This document shows, one piece after another, positions 1 to 8,934 of a stretch of 64,000 nt of DNA (within the stretch, counting starts at the first letter, position 1; every line of letters starts with the position of its first letter). The translations under genes and the position numbers were made by a program. The notes beneath the pieces are model-generated. The model was given only the letters and a program-made list of their open reading frames with translations, was not told where the DNA came from and did not search any database. The stretch is from Agrobacterium tumefaciens (GTDB taxonomy: Bacteria; Pseudomonadota; Alphaproteobacteria; Rhizobiales; Rhizobiaceae), in the NCBI GenBank assembly GCA_017744915.1, contig JAGIAH010000007.1:62001-126000 (forward strand), written 5' to 3'.

Positions 1-1
1 G

Positions 2-352
2 CAGTGGGAATCCATCCTGCGCTCGGTTTCGGCGCATCGTTCCTATGGCTGGGTCTATGATGCGGAATACAAGCCGTCGAATATTGCCGACTTCCTCATT
101 CTCAACGGCCGCATGCCGCGTTCGCTCGCCTATTGCTACGAAAAGATCGCCGGCAACCTCAATTACATTGCCGAGGATTACGGTGAAAGGCACAAGGCGC
201 ATGACACGGCGGAAAGCATTCGCGACAGCCTGCGTGCGACCACCATCGGCCGGGTGATGGACGAGGGCCTGCACGAATTTCTGGAGAGGTTCGTCAACCG
301 CAATGCTCAATTGGGGCAGGAAATCACGGAAGGCTACCGCTTCTATCAATAA
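2..352 (+). CDS. alpha-E domain protein (DUF403), C-terminal part
   Basis: The 5' end lies outside the window, so only the last 116 codons are seen, in frame from base 2 to the TAA at 350-352. The visible helical sequence (NGRMPRSLAYCYEKI, then a region ending GYRFYQ) matches my recollection of the alpha-E family. These proteins are usually encoded beside a circularly permuted ATP-grasp protein and a transglutaminase-like protein, probably for peptide ligation or processing, though the exact reaction is not established. The transglutaminase gene starting 21 bases downstream supports the assignment and a shared transcript. Confidence 0.8.
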   Translation, partial: QWESILRSVSAHRSYGWVYDAEYKPSNIADFLILNGRMPRSLAYCYEKIAGNLNYIAEDYGERHKAHDTAESIRDSLRATTIGRVMDEGLHEFLERFVNRNAQLGQEITEGYRFYQ

Positions 353-373
353 GCGCGTGGACGGGGACAGCTT

Positions 374-1195
374 ATGCGTCTGAAAATCACCCATACGACG
401 GAATATGTCTATGACGAGCCGATGCCCTATGCGTTGCAGCGGCTGCGCCTGACGCCGCAGACCGGCCCGTGCCAGACGGTGGAGAACTGGGATGTCTCGG
501 TGGACGGCGCCACCGTGGAAGTGACCTATGACGACCATTTCGGCAACCGCGTTGCACTGGTGGAAACCGAAGGCCCGCAGCAGCGGGTGAAGGTGGTGGC
601 GAGCGGCTTCGTCAGCACCGAGGACAAGGCCGGCGTGTTCGGCCACCATATCGGCAATGCGCCGCTCTGGCTTTTCCTGCGCGAGACGCCGCGCACCAAA
701 CCGGGAAAGCTTGTGCGCGAACTGGTGAAGGTGAGCGCCGGCGACAGCGAGCTGGCCCGCCTGCACGACCTCATGGAAAATATTCACCGCAAGGTGGAGT
801 ATGTGCCCGGCGCGACAGACATCGAGACCACGGCGGAAACGGCGCTGGAAGCCGGCAAGGGTGTCTGCCAGGACCATGCCCATATCCTGATTTCCGCCGC
901 CCGGCTGATGGGCCTGCCGGCGCGTTATGTCTCCGGTTACCTGATGATGGAAGAGGTGGAGGAACAGGCGGCCACCCATGCCTGGGCCGAGGTGCATCTT
1001 CAGGGGCTGGGCTGGGTGGGCTTCGACGCCGCCAACAATATCTGCCCCGACGACCGTTATGTCCGCATCGCATCCGGCCTCTGCTACCGCGACTGCGCGC
1101 CGATCTCCGGCATGCGCATCGGCCCGGCCGGCGAGACGCTGAATGTCTCGGTCACCGTGCAGCAATCACAAAGCCAGAGCCAGTCGCAGAGTTGA
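374..1195 (+). CDS. transglutaminase-like cysteine peptidase family protein
   Basis: A 273-residue protein with the N-terminal beta domain of bacterial transglutaminase-like proteins (starts MRLKITHTTEY) followed by the catalytic core. The expected Cys-His-Asp triad is visible: Cys165 in KGVCQDHAH, His202 in ATHAWAEV and Asp218 in VGFDAANN. It follows the alpha-E gene after 21 bases, the usual pairing of these families. The C-terminus is a low-complexity Gln-Ser tail (QSQSQSQSQS) that the fold does not require. The physiological substrate is unknown; the partner gene suggests peptide modification or hydrolysis. Confidence 0.87.
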   Translation: MRLKITHTTEYVYDEPMPYALQRLRLTPQTGPCQTVENWDVSVDGATVEVTYDDHFGNRVALVETEGPQQRVKVVASGFVSTEDKAGVFGHHIGNAPLWLFLRETPRTKPGKLVRELVKVSAGDSELARLHDLMENIHRKVEYVPGATDIETTAETALEAGKGVCQDHAHILISAARLMGLPARYVSGYLMMEEVEEQAATHAWAEVHLQGLGWVGFDAANNICPDDRYVRIASGLCYRDCAPISGMRIGPAGETLNVSVTVQQSQSQSQSQS

Positions 1196-1198
1196 ACC

Positions 1199-1795
1199 AT
1201 GACCGGTAAGGACAACGAGACGATCGGCTTTTATACCGGCAATGCCATGGCCTATACGTCAAGGGGGCAGGATCCCGACCGCCCGCATCTGGAAACATTC
1301 CTGACACGGCTGCGCGCCGGCGCGAGCATTCTCGAACTGGGATGCGGCGGCGGGCAGGACAGCGAATATATGCTGGCCGCCGGTTTCGATGTTCATCCCA
1401 CCGATGGAACACCGGAGATCGCAAAGGCGGCTGAAGCACGGCTTGGCATTCCCGTCCGCACGTTGCTGTTCGAGGATATCGAAGAGACCGCGCTTTATGA
1501 CGGCGTCTGGGCCAATGCCTGCCTGCTGCATGTGCCGCGCCCTGCTCTCCCCGGCATCATCGGCCGCATCCATGCCGCGCTGAAACCGGGTGGCGTTTTT
1601 TATGCGAGCTTCAAGGCGGGAGAAGCGGAAGGGCGCGACATGTTCGGCCGTTATTACAACTATCCTTCCAGAGCCTGGCTTGAACATGCCTACGGGCAAT
1701 TCGACTGGTCCGGCGTGGAGATCGAGGCCCGGCAGGGCAGCGGTTACGACAATCTTCCCACCGACTGGCTGCATGTGACGGCCACGAAACCCTGA
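1199..1795 (+). CDS. class I SAM-dependent methyltransferase
   Basis: A 198-residue protein with the Rossmann motif I ILELGCGGGQD near residues 44-54, an acidic residue after strand 2 (VHPTDGT), and a motif resembling post-I/II (LKPGGVFYASFK). It fits the Methyltransf_11/25 type that acts on small molecules; the substrate cannot be read from the sequence. The ATG lies 3 bases after the transglutaminase stop, so the two are probably translated from one message. Length is normal for a stand-alone small-molecule methyltransferase. Confidence 0.82.
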   Translation: MTGKDNETIGFYTGNAMAYTSRGQDPDRPHLETFLTRLRAGASILELGCGGGQDSEYMLAAGFDVHPTDGTPEIAKAAEARLGIPVRTLLFEDIEETALYDGVWANACLLHVPRPALPGIIGRIHAALKPGGVFYASFKAGEAEGRDMFGRYYNYPSRAWLEHAYGQFDWSGVEIEARQGSGYDNLPTDWLHVTATKP

Positions 1796-1861
1796 ACCGG
1801 TGCGATAAGTTAGCGGTTGCGAAAGCACGCCTCGACCGTTTAAATCGCGGCATCGATTTGA

Positions 1862-2377
1862 ATGCATGCTCCGGCCTCGATCCTCTCTTGGCAGGCCGGT
1901 CGGGAGAGGGTTTTGTACAGCATTTCCGACTATCGCGACTGCCAGACCCATGGTCCTCTCATCGCGGAGCGTGTCTGGACGGCATGGTGGCAGGATAGCG
2001 GCCTTCAGGTCGGTGATGTCGCCGAACACCTGAAGGACATGACCAATCCCCACAGGCTGCCCACGGGTTTTGTTGCCCATGATGGCGACACTTATGTCGG
2101 CTCCGCCTTCCTCATCCATTGCGATCTCGAAGAACGCCCGCAATATCTGCCCTGGGTCGCGGCATTGTGGGTGGAGGAAGACCGCCGGCGCGCGGGCGTT
2201 GCGCGCGCCCTGATGCAGGCGGCGACACAAAGGGCCGCCGAGCTTGGACATGAGACCAGCTATCTCTGTTGCCAGCGCGATCTGGAAACGTGTTATACCA
2301 ACTGCGGCTGGACCATTCTCGAGCGCGGCGTCGGCAAACATGATCTGACGGTGCTGACCTACACAACAAAGACATAG
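1862..2377 (+). CDS. GNAT family N-acetyltransferase
   Basis: Up to 171 residues. The acetyl-CoA binding region is VAALWVEEDRRRAGVARALM, close to the GNAT motif A pattern (Q/R-x-x-G-x-G/A), followed by a helix and the typical final strand (CYTNCGWTILE). The start is uncertain: ATG at 1862 has no clear ribosome binding site, while an in-frame TTG at 1913 sits just after a GGGAGAGGG tract and would remove about 17 residues that look unlike the family. The acetylated substrate is unknown. The gene is separated from the upstream methyltransferase by 66 bases. Confidence 0.75.
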   Translation: MHAPASILSWQAGRERVLYSISDYRDCQTHGPLIAERVWTAWWQDSGLQVGDVAEHLKDMTNPHRLPTGFVAHDGDTYVGSAFLIHCDLEERPQYLPWVAALWVEEDRRRAGVARALMQAATQRAAELGHETSYLCCQRDLETCYTNCGWTILERGVGKHDLTVLTYTTKT

Positions 2378-2426
2378 GTTTCCGAGGCGTTCCGCCGCCG
2401 GAATTTCTGAACCGCCGGGAGGAACC

Positions 2427-2837
2427 ATGCGACCGCCAGCCGCCATTATGGAAACCGCAATCTACGTGGATGATCTCGATGCCGCCGAAGCCTTTTACCG
2501 GGATGTCTTCGGGCTGGACGTGGTGCGCAGGCTGCCGGGGCAATTCATCTTCCTCAGATGCGGGCAGCAGATGCTGCTGATCTTCGATCCGCAGCAATCC
2601 CGCAGGGCCGACCCCGTCAATCCGATCCCCCGCCACGGCGCGGTCGGACAAGGTCATTTCTGCTTTTATGCAAAAGACAGGTCAGAGGTGGACGGCTGGA
2701 AGGCCCGTTTCGAAGAACTCGGAATTCCCGTAGAACATTATCACCGCTGGCCGAATGACAGCTATTCCGTCTATATCCGCGATCCCGCGGGTAATTCGGT
2801 GGAGGTCGGGGAAGGCAAGCTGTGGGGATTGGAGTAA
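2427..2837 (+). CDS. VOC family (glyoxalase/dioxygenase fold) protein
   Basis: A 136-residue protein with the paired beta-alpha-beta-beta-beta modules of the vicinal oxygen chelate fold: the first begins METAIYVDDLDAAEAFYRDVFGL, the second GHFCFYAKD, and it ends with the characteristic IRDPAGNSVEVGEG. The family binds a metal and covers glyoxalase I, extradiol dioxygenases and fosfomycin/bleomycin resistance proteins; which one this is cannot be decided. A GGAGG sequence 6 bases before the ATG supports the start. Its stop lies 23 bases before the phosphatase start. Confidence 0.83.
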   Translation: MRPPAAIMETAIYVDDLDAAEAFYRDVFGLDVVRRLPGQFIFLRCGQQMLLIFDPQQSRRADPVNPIPRHGAVGQGHFCFYAKDRSEVDGWKARFEELGIPVEHYHRWPNDSYSVYIRDPAGNSVEVGEGKLWGLE

Positions 2838-2860
2838 GTCCAACACCCGGAAGAAGCGCT

Positions 2861-3496
2861 ATGAAGAACATTTTTGTCGTCACGCACACTCAGTCCATCC
2901 ACCATGTCGAGAACAAGGTCGGGGGCTGGTATGACACCGAGCTGACACCCAGAGGCAGGGTCGATGCGGAAGCGACAGCTGCCAAGCTTATGAGCTTGAT
3001 CGGCAGCGCATCAGTCGAAATCTTCAGTTCCGATCTTCTCCGGGCCTCCCAGACTGCGGCAATCCTTGCTGAACATCTCAAGCGCCCGTTTGAAACTACA
3101 AGTGACCTGCGGGAAATCAGCTACGGCTCGGCTGGCGGTATGCCACAGGAATGGCTCGACGCCCGTCAAATCCCCGCTCCTGATCATAACAGGATGGATC
3201 ACCGCGGCGGAATCGCCGATGGCGAAACGAGACGTGAGGTGGCGGAAAGAGTGTATCGCTCTGTAAACACCATTATTTCGCGGCGATGCCCCACGCAGGT
3301 CATCGTTACCCACGGCTTCGCTCTTACTTTCGTCATCGCAGCATGGATCAAGATGCCAATAGAAACCGCCGGCTATGTCAGCTTTCCGGCAGGGTCCGGA
3401 AGCATTACCCACCTAAGACAGGATGACTACTGGCAAAGTCGCTCCGTTATCGCTTTGGCGGATGTTTCCCACCTGAAGACAAGCTGCGGGGTCTGA
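2861..3496 (+). CDS. histidine phosphatase superfamily protein with an atypical RHG motif
   Basis: A 211-residue protein from the ATG at 2861; an in-frame upstream ATG at 2822 would overlap the VOC gene. The branch-1 histidine phosphatase architecture is clear: NKVGGWYDTELTPRGRVDA, FSSDLLRASQTA and LREISYG are family hallmarks, and the second catalytic histidine is present in VTHGFAL (His151). The first motif, normally RHG, reads THT (residues 8-10), so the nucleophilic histidine is kept but the phosphate-binding arginine is absent. Activity may be altered or lost. Substrate unknown. Confidence 0.82.
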   Translation: MKNIFVVTHTQSIHHVENKVGGWYDTELTPRGRVDAEATAAKLMSLIGSASVEIFSSDLLRASQTAAILAEHLKRPFETTSDLREISYGSAGGMPQEWLDARQIPAPDHNRMDHRGGIADGETRREVAERVYRSVNTIISRRCPTQVIVTHGFALTFVIAAWIKMPIETAGYVSFPAGSGSITHLRQDDYWQSRSVIALADVSHLKTSCGV

Positions 3497-3564
3497 GTAA
3501 GGCGAGTGGTTGAAAGTTGCTCGACGCACAAAGGGATAGTGGGATGAAAGAGCTATCATCTCGT

Positions 3565-3650
3565 GTCATCCTCGGGTTTGTCCCGGGGACCCAACCACGT
3601 AGCGTAAAATCAATCGGCTGCAGATCCTCGGGACAAGCCCGAGGATAACG
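3565..3650. repeat. RIME-like intergenic inverted repeat
   Basis: Two arms of about 27 bases, 3565-3591 and about 3623-3649, are inverted copies with a few mismatches around the core CCTCGGGCTTGTCCCGAGG. This is the type of short interspersed palindrome common between genes in Rhizobium and Agrobacterium. It lies between the convergent phosphatase and gguC genes, where it could act as a bidirectional transcript end. Confidence 0.75.
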
Positions 3651-3698
3651 TCGAGGGAGGGGCCCTCCCCCGACCATTTTTCACGCGCAGTCCGCAGA

Positions 3699-4694
3699 TC
3701 AAATCTGGCGAACGGTGATCTCTTCTTCCGCATCCACGGCAAGCGGGTTCTTCAGCGGCAGGCCGAAACCGGCGGCCTCGATCTCGAACACGTCGCCCGC
3801 TTCCGGCTTGATGCCTTCCGCGAAGGAGAGCGTCGCCGTGCCGAACATGTGCACATGCACGTCGCCCGGCGCACGGAACAGGCCGTATTTGAAGTGGTGA
3901 TATTCGAGGTTCGCGAAGGTGTGGGACATGTTGTCCTCACCCGAAACGAAGGGCTTTTCGAAGATGACCTTGTCGCCGCGGCGAATGCGCGAAGTACCGC
4001 GAATGTCCGACGGCGGGGCGCCGACGCGGATTTCCGGGCCGAAGCTGGCCGGACGGAGCTTGGAATGGGCGAGATAGAGATAGTTGATCCGCTCGGTGAC
4101 GTGATCGGAAAACTCGTTCGAGACGGCAAAGCCGATGCGAACCGCTTCACCCTTGTCGGAGATCACGTAGATGCCGGCCATTTCCGGTTCTTCGCCGCCA
4201 TCGAGCGCGAAGGAGGGCGAGGTGAGTGCCGCACCCGGCGCTGCCGCCACATGGCCGTTGCCCTTGTAGAACCACTCGGGCTGCACGCCCTTTTCGCCAG
4301 CCTTCGGCTTGCCGTTTTCAAGACCCATGCGGAACATCTTCATGGAATCCGTCAGGCTTTCTTCTGCCGCTTCCGTGGTCTTCTTGTGCATGCTGTCACG
4401 CGTCGCAGCCGAACCGAGATGGGTGAGGCCCGTGCCGGTCAGATGCAGATGCGCCGGATCGGGATGGGTGATCGGCGGCAGGAAGCGGCCTTCGGCATAG
4501 GCCTTTTCGAGATCGACGGCATCGCCCAGACCATGGGCGGAAATGACATCGGCAAGGCTCTTGCCGCCATTGGCGGCTTCCATGGCGAGTGCATAAACCG
4601 AGGCCGCACCCTTGACGGCGCGCGCCTGCCCGCCTTCTTCGCGAACCGCTACGGTGATGTTGCCACTGGCATCTTTGATCTGTGAAATGAGCAC
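3699..4694 (-). CDS. gguC: GguC, FAH-fold (AraD1-type) sugar acid enzyme
   Basis: A 331-residue protein beginning at GTG 4694, chosen because GGAGGAAGG precedes it by a few bases; a start at 4745 would overlap the leader. The second half is a fumarylacetoacetate-hydrolase fold: EPEMAGIYVIS, GFAVSNEFSDH, NYLYLAHSKLR, FGPEIRVG and GDVFEIEAAGFG. GguC is the last gene of the known chvE-gguABC operon of Agrobacterium; its family is often labelled AraD1. A role on the breakdown products of sugars imported by ChvE/GguAB, such as 2-keto-3-deoxy acids, is an inference from fold and context. Confidence 0.88.
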   Translation of the reverse strand: MLISQIKDASGNITVAVREEGGQARAVKGAASVYALAMEAANGGKSLADVISAHGLGDAVDLEKAYAEGRFLPPITHPDPAHLHLTGTGLTHLGSAATRDSMHKKTTEAAEESLTDSMKMFRMGLENGKPKAGEKGVQPEWFYKGNGHVAAAPGAALTSPSFALDGGEEPEMAGIYVISDKGEAVRIGFAVSNEFSDHVTERINYLYLAHSKLRPASFGPEIRVGAPPSDIRGTSRIRRGDKVIFEKPFVSGEDNMSHTFANLEYHHFKYGLFRAPGDVHVHMFGTATLSFAEGIKPEAGDVFEIEAAGFGLPLKNPLAVDAEEEITVRQI

Positions 4695-4762
4695 GGGATT
4701 TCCTTCCTCCGGCGCAACGCGCCTTATCTCTTCTCTTCGGCGCATAACGCCTGCATCTTATG

Positions 4763-4790
4763 AAAGTGGCCGGAAACCGGCCACTTTTTT
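4763..4790. terminator. hairpin between gguB and gguC
   Basis: Perfect 11-bp arms (4763-4773 and 4777-4787) around a 3-base loop, in the 118-bp gap between gguB and gguC. The T run follows on the plus strand (4785-4790); in the direction of operon transcription only three T residues follow. It may therefore reduce rather than stop gguC transcription, or terminate antisense transcripts. Confidence 0.6.
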
Positions 4791-4812
4791 GACTGCGATA
4801 GGGATGGGCCGA

Positions 4813-6009
4813 TCAGCCCTTGTTCTTGTTGTAAACGTCGAAGAACACGGCGGCGAGCAGCACGAGGCCCTTGACCATCTGCTGGAAATCGATGCCGAGG
4901 CCGACGATCGACATGCCGTTGTTCATGACACCCATGATGAAGGCGCCGATGACCGCACCGGTGATCTTGCCAACGCCGCCGGAAGCCGAAGCACCGCCGA
5001 TGAAGCAGGCCGCGATCACGTCCAGCTCGAAGCCCACGCCGGCCTTCGGCGTCGCCGAGTTCAGGCGGGTCGCGATGATCATGCCGGCAAGACCGGCCAG
5101 CACGCCCATGTTGACGAAGGTGAGGAAGCTCAGGCGTTCGGTGTTGATACCCGAAAGCTTGGTCGCCTTCTCATTGCCGCCCATGGCGTAGACACGGCGA
5201 CCGATGGTCGTGCGGCGCGTCACGAAGCTGTAAAGCGCGATCAGCACCAGCATCACGATCAGCACGTTCGGCAGGCCGCGATAGGTGGACAGCTGGTAAC
5301 CGAGGAACAGGATAGCGCCAGAGATCAGCAGATTCTGCACAATGAAGAAACCGAACGGCTCCACGTCGATGCCGTGCTTCACGTTCACGACGCGACGGCG
5401 CCATGCGAGATAGAACAGCACGACCGTAATCAGCAACGTCAGGATCATCGATGTCGTGTTCAGGCCTTCAATGCCGCCGATATCAGGCAGGAAGCCGGTG
5501 CTGATGATCTGGAAATCGGTCGGGAAAGGGCCAATATTCTTGCCGCCGAGCACGAACAGCGTCAACCCGCGGAACACCAGCATGCCCGCCAGCGTCACGA
5601 TGAAGGACGGAATGCGGTGATAGGCGATCCAGTAACCCTGGGCCGCACCGATGATGCCGCCGATGACGAGACAAATCAGCGCCGCGAGAAACGGGTTCAT
5701 GCCCCATTGCACGGTCAAAATGGCCGCGATGGCGCCGACGAAGGCGACGATGGAACCGACCGAAAGGTCGATATGCCCCGCCACGATGACGAGCAGCATG
5801 CCCAGCGCCATGATGACGATGAACGAGTTCTGCAGGATGAGGTTGGTCAGGTTCACAGGGCGGAACAGGATGCCGCCGGTGTAGAACTGGAAGAAAACCA
5901 TGATGGCGACGAGCGCGATCAGCATGCCGTATTCGCGGATATTGGCGCGAATATAGGACGAGATCGAGACGACGTTACTTTCTTCGTTTGTTGTGTTTGC
6001 CGAACTCAT
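4813..6009 (-). CDS. gguB: GguB, sugar ABC transporter permease
   Basis: A 398-residue polytopic inner membrane protein with about ten hydrophobic segments and the BPD_transp_2 (RbsC/XylH/MglC) signature region [16 protein letters not shown] and [13 protein letters not shown]. It forms the membrane channel for sugars delivered by ChvE and driven by GguA. Its ATG overlaps the gguA stop by 4 bases (6006-6009), indicating translational coupling. Length is normal for a monosaccharide permease of this family. Confidence 0.93.
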   Translation of the reverse strand: MSSANTTNEESNVVSISSYIRANIREYGMLIALVAIMVFFQFYTGGILFRPVNLTNLILQNSFIVIMALGMLLVIVAGHIDLSVGSIVAFVGAIAAILTVQWGMNPFLAALICLVIGGIIGAAQGYWIAYHRIPSFIVTLAGMLVFRGLTLFVLGGKNIGPFPTDFQIISTGFLPDIGGIEGLNTTSMILTLLITVVLFYLAWRRRVVNVKHGIDVEPFGFFIVQNLLISGAILFLGYQLSTYRGLPNVLIVMLVLIALYSFVTRRTTIGRRVYAMGGNEKATKLSGINTERLSFLTFVNMGVLAGLAGMIIATRLNSATPKAGVGFELDVIAACFIGGASASGGVGKITGAVIGAFIMGVMNNGMSIVGLGIDFQQMVKGLVLLAAVFFDVYNKNKG

Positions 6010-7544
6010 GAGTTCTTCTCCCCTGAGCGCATGATAGCGCGCATGATGCTTTCCTGGCTCGCCTCTCCCTTCGGCAATTCAGCGACGATGCGGCCTTCGT
6101 TCATGACGTAGATGCGGTCGCAATTGCCGAGCAGTTCGGGCATTTCCGATGAGATCATCAGAACGCCTTTACCATCGGCAGCGAGCTGGTTGATGATGGT
6201 GTAGATTTCATATTTCGCGCCGACATCGATACCGCGGGTCGGTTCGTCGAGGATCAGCACGTCGGGATTGGAGAACAGCCACTTGGAGAGCACAACCTTC
6301 TGCTGGTTGCCGCCCGAAAGATTGACCGTTTCCTGGAAGATGCCCGACGACCGGATGCGAAGACGCGTGCGGAAATCGCTCGCCACCTTCATTTCCTTGA
6401 TGTCGTCGATGATGCTGGCATTCGATACGCCGGCCAGATTGGCGAGCGTGGTATTGTGCAGGATATTGTCGTTGAGCACGAGACCGAGATGCTTGCGGTC
6501 TTCCGTGACATAGGCAAGCCCGGCATCGATCGCCTTGCGCACGGTGCTGACGTCAACGGGCTTGCCGTCGATCAGCACTTCGCCGCTGATCCTGTGGCCG
6601 TAGGACTTGCCGAACACGCTCATGGCGAATTCGGTGCGCCCTGCCCCCATCAGACCGGCAATGCCGACGACTTCGCCCTTGCGCACGGTGACGTTGATAT
6701 CGTGCAGGACCTGGCGGTCGCGATGCTGCTGGTGATAGGCGTTCCAGTTCTTGACTTCGAGAATGGTCTCGCCGATCGGCACATCGCGCGGCGGATAACG
6801 ATCTTCGAGATCGCGTCCCACCATGTTGCGGATGATGACATCCTCGCTGATTTCTTCCTGGTGACAGTCGAGCGTCTTCACCGTCATGCCGTCGCGCAGC
6901 ACGGTGATCTGGTCGGCCACCTTGCGCACTTCGTTCAGCTTGTGGGTGATGATGATCGACGTCATGCCCTGATTGCGGAATTCCATCAACAGGTTGAGCA
7001 GCGCCTCGGAATCGCTTTCGTTGAGCGAAGCCGTCGGCTCATCGAGGATGAGCAGCTTCACGCTCTTCGACAGCGCCTTGGCGATTTCGACCAGCTGCTG
7101 CTTGCCCACGCCGATATCGGTGATCAGCGTCTCGGGCGATTCCTTCAGACCCACCTTCTTTAGAAGTTCGCGGGTACGGTTGAAGGTCTGCTGCCAGCTG
7201 ATGACGCCGTTCGAAGCAACCTCGTTACCAAGGAAGATGTTTTCCGCAATCGACAGAAGCGGCACCAGCGCCAGCTCCTGGTGAATGATAATGATACCAA
7301 TATCTTCACTGTCGTTGATGGCGCGAAAATTCCGCACAGCGCCTTCATAGTGGATTTCGCCCTCATAGGTGCCGGCGGGGTAAACACCGGAAAGGACCTT
7401 CATCAAGGTCGACTTTCCCGCGCCGTTCTCACCGACGAGTGCGTGGATCTCACCTTCCTTCACTTTGAGGTTGACGTTCTCAAGCGCTTTCACGCCCGGA
7501 AACGTCTTGGTGATGTTCCGCATTTCGAGAATGGTATTGGCCAT
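6006..7544 (-). CDS. gguA: GguA, sugar ABC transporter ATP-binding protein
   Basis: 512 residues from ATG 7544 ([10 protein letters not shown]), favoured over an upstream in-frame start because the family begins here. It has two nucleotide-binding domains, as in RbsA/MglA/XylG: the first with Walker [10 protein letters not shown] and [10 protein letters not shown], the second with LSGGNQQKV and [18 protein letters not shown]. The second domain has the degenerate P loop (GLMGAGRTE) usual for this family. It energises uptake of ChvE ligands with GguB. Confidence 0.93.
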   Translation of the reverse strand: MANTILEMRNITKTFPGVKALENVNLKVKEGEIHALVGENGAGKSTLMKVLSGVYPAGTYEGEIHYEGAVRNFRAINDSEDIGIIIIHQELALVPLLSIAENIFLGNEVASNGVISWQQTFNRTRELLKKVGLKESPETLITDIGVGKQQLVEIAKALSKSVKLLILDEPTASLNESDSEALLNLLMEFRNQGMTSIIITHKLNEVRKVADQITVLRDGMTVKTLDCHQEEISEDVIIRNMVGRDLEDRYPPRDVPIGETILEVKNWNAYHQQHRDRQVLHDINVTVRKGEVVGIAGLMGAGRTEFAMSVFGKSYGHRISGEVLIDGKPVDVSTVRKAIDAGLAYVTEDRKHLGLVLNDNILHNTTLANLAGVSNASIIDDIKEMKVASDFRTRLRIRSSGIFQETVNLSGGNQQKVVLSKWLFSNPDVLILDEPTRGIDVGAKYEIYTIINQLAADGKGVLMISSEMPELLGNCDRIYVMNEGRIVAELPKGEASQESIMRAIMRSGEKNS

Positions 7545-7590
7545 ATCGTAATCCAGCGCCCGATTAATTCCGGCGTTTTTATTTTTATGG

Positions 7591-7620
7591 AAAAACGGGG
7601 ATGACGCCAAGCCATCCCCG
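7591..7620 (-). terminator. hairpin plus U-run between chvE and gguA
   Basis: On the minus strand a stem with 8-bp arms (7613-7620 with 7596-7603) is followed directly by TTTTT. It lies after the chvE stop and before gguA in a 91-bp gap. This is the layout of a leaky terminator that lets the binding protein be made in excess over the membrane components. Confidence 0.75.
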
Positions 7621-7635
7621 CATGTGTCTTGCAGC

Positions 7636-8700
7636 TTATTTCAGCTGGTCTTCCTTGTAGTAACCACCGTCGACGAGAACCTGCTTGTAGTTCTCCTTGG
7701 TGACGGCAACCGGCTTCAGCAGGTAGGACGGAACAACCTTGACGCCATTTTCATAGGTCTTGGTGTCGTTCACTTCCGGCTCCTTGCCTTCCATGACAGC
7801 GTTGACCATGTTCACGGTCACCTTGGCGAGTTCGCGGGTGTCCTTGAAGATGGTGGAGTACTGCTCGCCAGCAATGATCGACTTGACGGAAGGAACTTCA
7901 GCGTCCTGACCGGAAACGACCGGCAGCGGCTGGTCCTTCGTGCCATAACCAACGCCCTTCAGCGAGGAGATGATGCCGATGGAAAGACCGTCGTAAGGCG
8001 ACAGAACGGCGTCAACCTTGGCGTCGGTGTAGTAAGCCGAGAGCAGGTTGTCCATGCGGGCCTGGGCCGTTGCCGGATCCCAACGCAGCGTACCGACCTT
8101 GTCCATGCCCATCTGGCCGGACTTCACGACCAGCTTGCCGCTGTCGATGTAAGGCTTCAGGACAGACATTGCGCCGTCATAAAAGAAGAAGGCGTTGTTG
8201 TCGTCCGGAGAGCCGCCGAACAGCTCGATGTTGAACGGGCCCTTGCCGTCCTTCAGGCCAAGCTTGTCGACGATCGAAGTTGCCTGCAGAACGCCAACCT
8301 GGAAGTTGTCGAAGGTCGCGTAGTAGCTGACGTCGCCGCTGTTGCGGATCAGGCGGTCATAAGCGATGACCTTGATGCCCTGCTCGCCGGCCTGCTTCAG
8401 AACGTCAGACAGCGTGGTGCCGTCGATCGACGCGATCACGAGGACCTTGACGCCCTTGGTGACCATGTTTTCGATCTGGGAAAGCTGGTTCGGAATATCG
8501 TCGTCAGCATATTGCAGGTCGGTCTTGTAACCGGCTTCCTGCAGCTGCTTCACGATGTTGTTGCCGTCGTCGATCCAGCGTGCGGACGACTTGGTCGGCA
8601 TCGCGATACCGACGGAACCCTTGTCCTGTGCGAAAGCCGGCACTGCGAAAGAAGCAGCACCGATGGCACAAGCTGCCATCAGCGAAATAATGGACTTCAT
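7636..8700 (-). CDS. chvE: ChvE, periplasmic sugar-binding protein (virulence and chemotaxis sensor)
   Basis: A 354-residue protein with a Sec signal peptide ([24 protein letters not shown], cut before QDKG) and a type I periplasmic binding fold of the xylose/galactose type. Recognisable parts are [35 protein letters not shown] and [12 protein letters not shown]. In Agrobacterium ChvE binds arabinose, glucose, galactose and related monosaccharides, delivers them to the GguAB transporter, mediates chemotaxis and interacts with the VirA sensor to enhance vir induction. Gene order with gguABC and divergent gbpR matches that locus. Confidence 0.95.
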   Translation of the reverse strand: MKSIISLMAACAIGAASFAVPAFAQDKGSVGIAMPTKSSARWIDDGNNIVKQLQEAGYKTDLQYADDDIPNQLSQIENMVTKGVKVLVIASIDGTTLSDVLKQAGEQGIKVIAYDRLIRNSGDVSYYATFDNFQVGVLQATSIVDKLGLKDGKGPFNIELFGGSPDDNNAFFFYDGAMSVLKPYIDSGKLVVKSGQMGMDKVGTLRWDPATAQARMDNLLSAYYTDAKVDAVLSPYDGLSIGIISSLKGVGYGTKDQPLPVVSGQDAEVPSVKSIIAGEQYSTIFKDTRELAKVTVNMVNAVMEGKEPEVNDTKTYENGVKVVPSYLLKPVAVTKENYKQVLVDGGYYKEDQLK

Positions 8701-8895
8701 TAACTCTCTCCCTTGAGTCCTTCTCTGGAGCCCGCATGCTGCGGTGCACCATGAAATTCATGCCGTCAGAGGAAGAAGCCGCATTGCGCTTACTCCGATT
8801 TCGCAATTGCGAAATGGAACAGCTGCCGCTCCTCCCCGGCATTCCGCAAATTGTTCTGAATCCATATAACTGTCAAATAGAATATATCGGTTTCC

Positions 8896-8915
8896 ATATA
8901 TCAATTATGATATAT
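8896..8915. promoter_or_regulatory. AT-rich palindrome between gbpR and chvE, candidate GbpR operator
   Basis: ATATATCAATTATGATATAT is a perfect 8-bp inverted repeat around ATTA. It sits 20 bp before gbpR and about 195 bp before chvE, in a strikingly AT-rich part of the divergent intergenic region. LysR-type regulators commonly bind such T-N11-A dyads and repress themselves while activating the divergent gene. Assignment to GbpR is inferred from position. Confidence 0.5.
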
Positions 8916-8934
8916 TAAATCGATACAATAACCG

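Noticed and set aside
1259-2446. 395-residue minus-strand ORF
   Set aside because: Covers the methyltransferase and acetyltransferase genes antisense and shows no motif.
3541-3660. Intergenic palindrome considered as part of an insertion sequence
   Set aside because: No transposase or target duplication; related palindromes occur at 59.7 kb, as expected for RIME-type elements.
4612-6111. 499-residue plus-strand ORF over gguB
   Set aside because: Antisense shadow with His/Asp/Arg-rich composition; gguB is unmistakable on the other strand.
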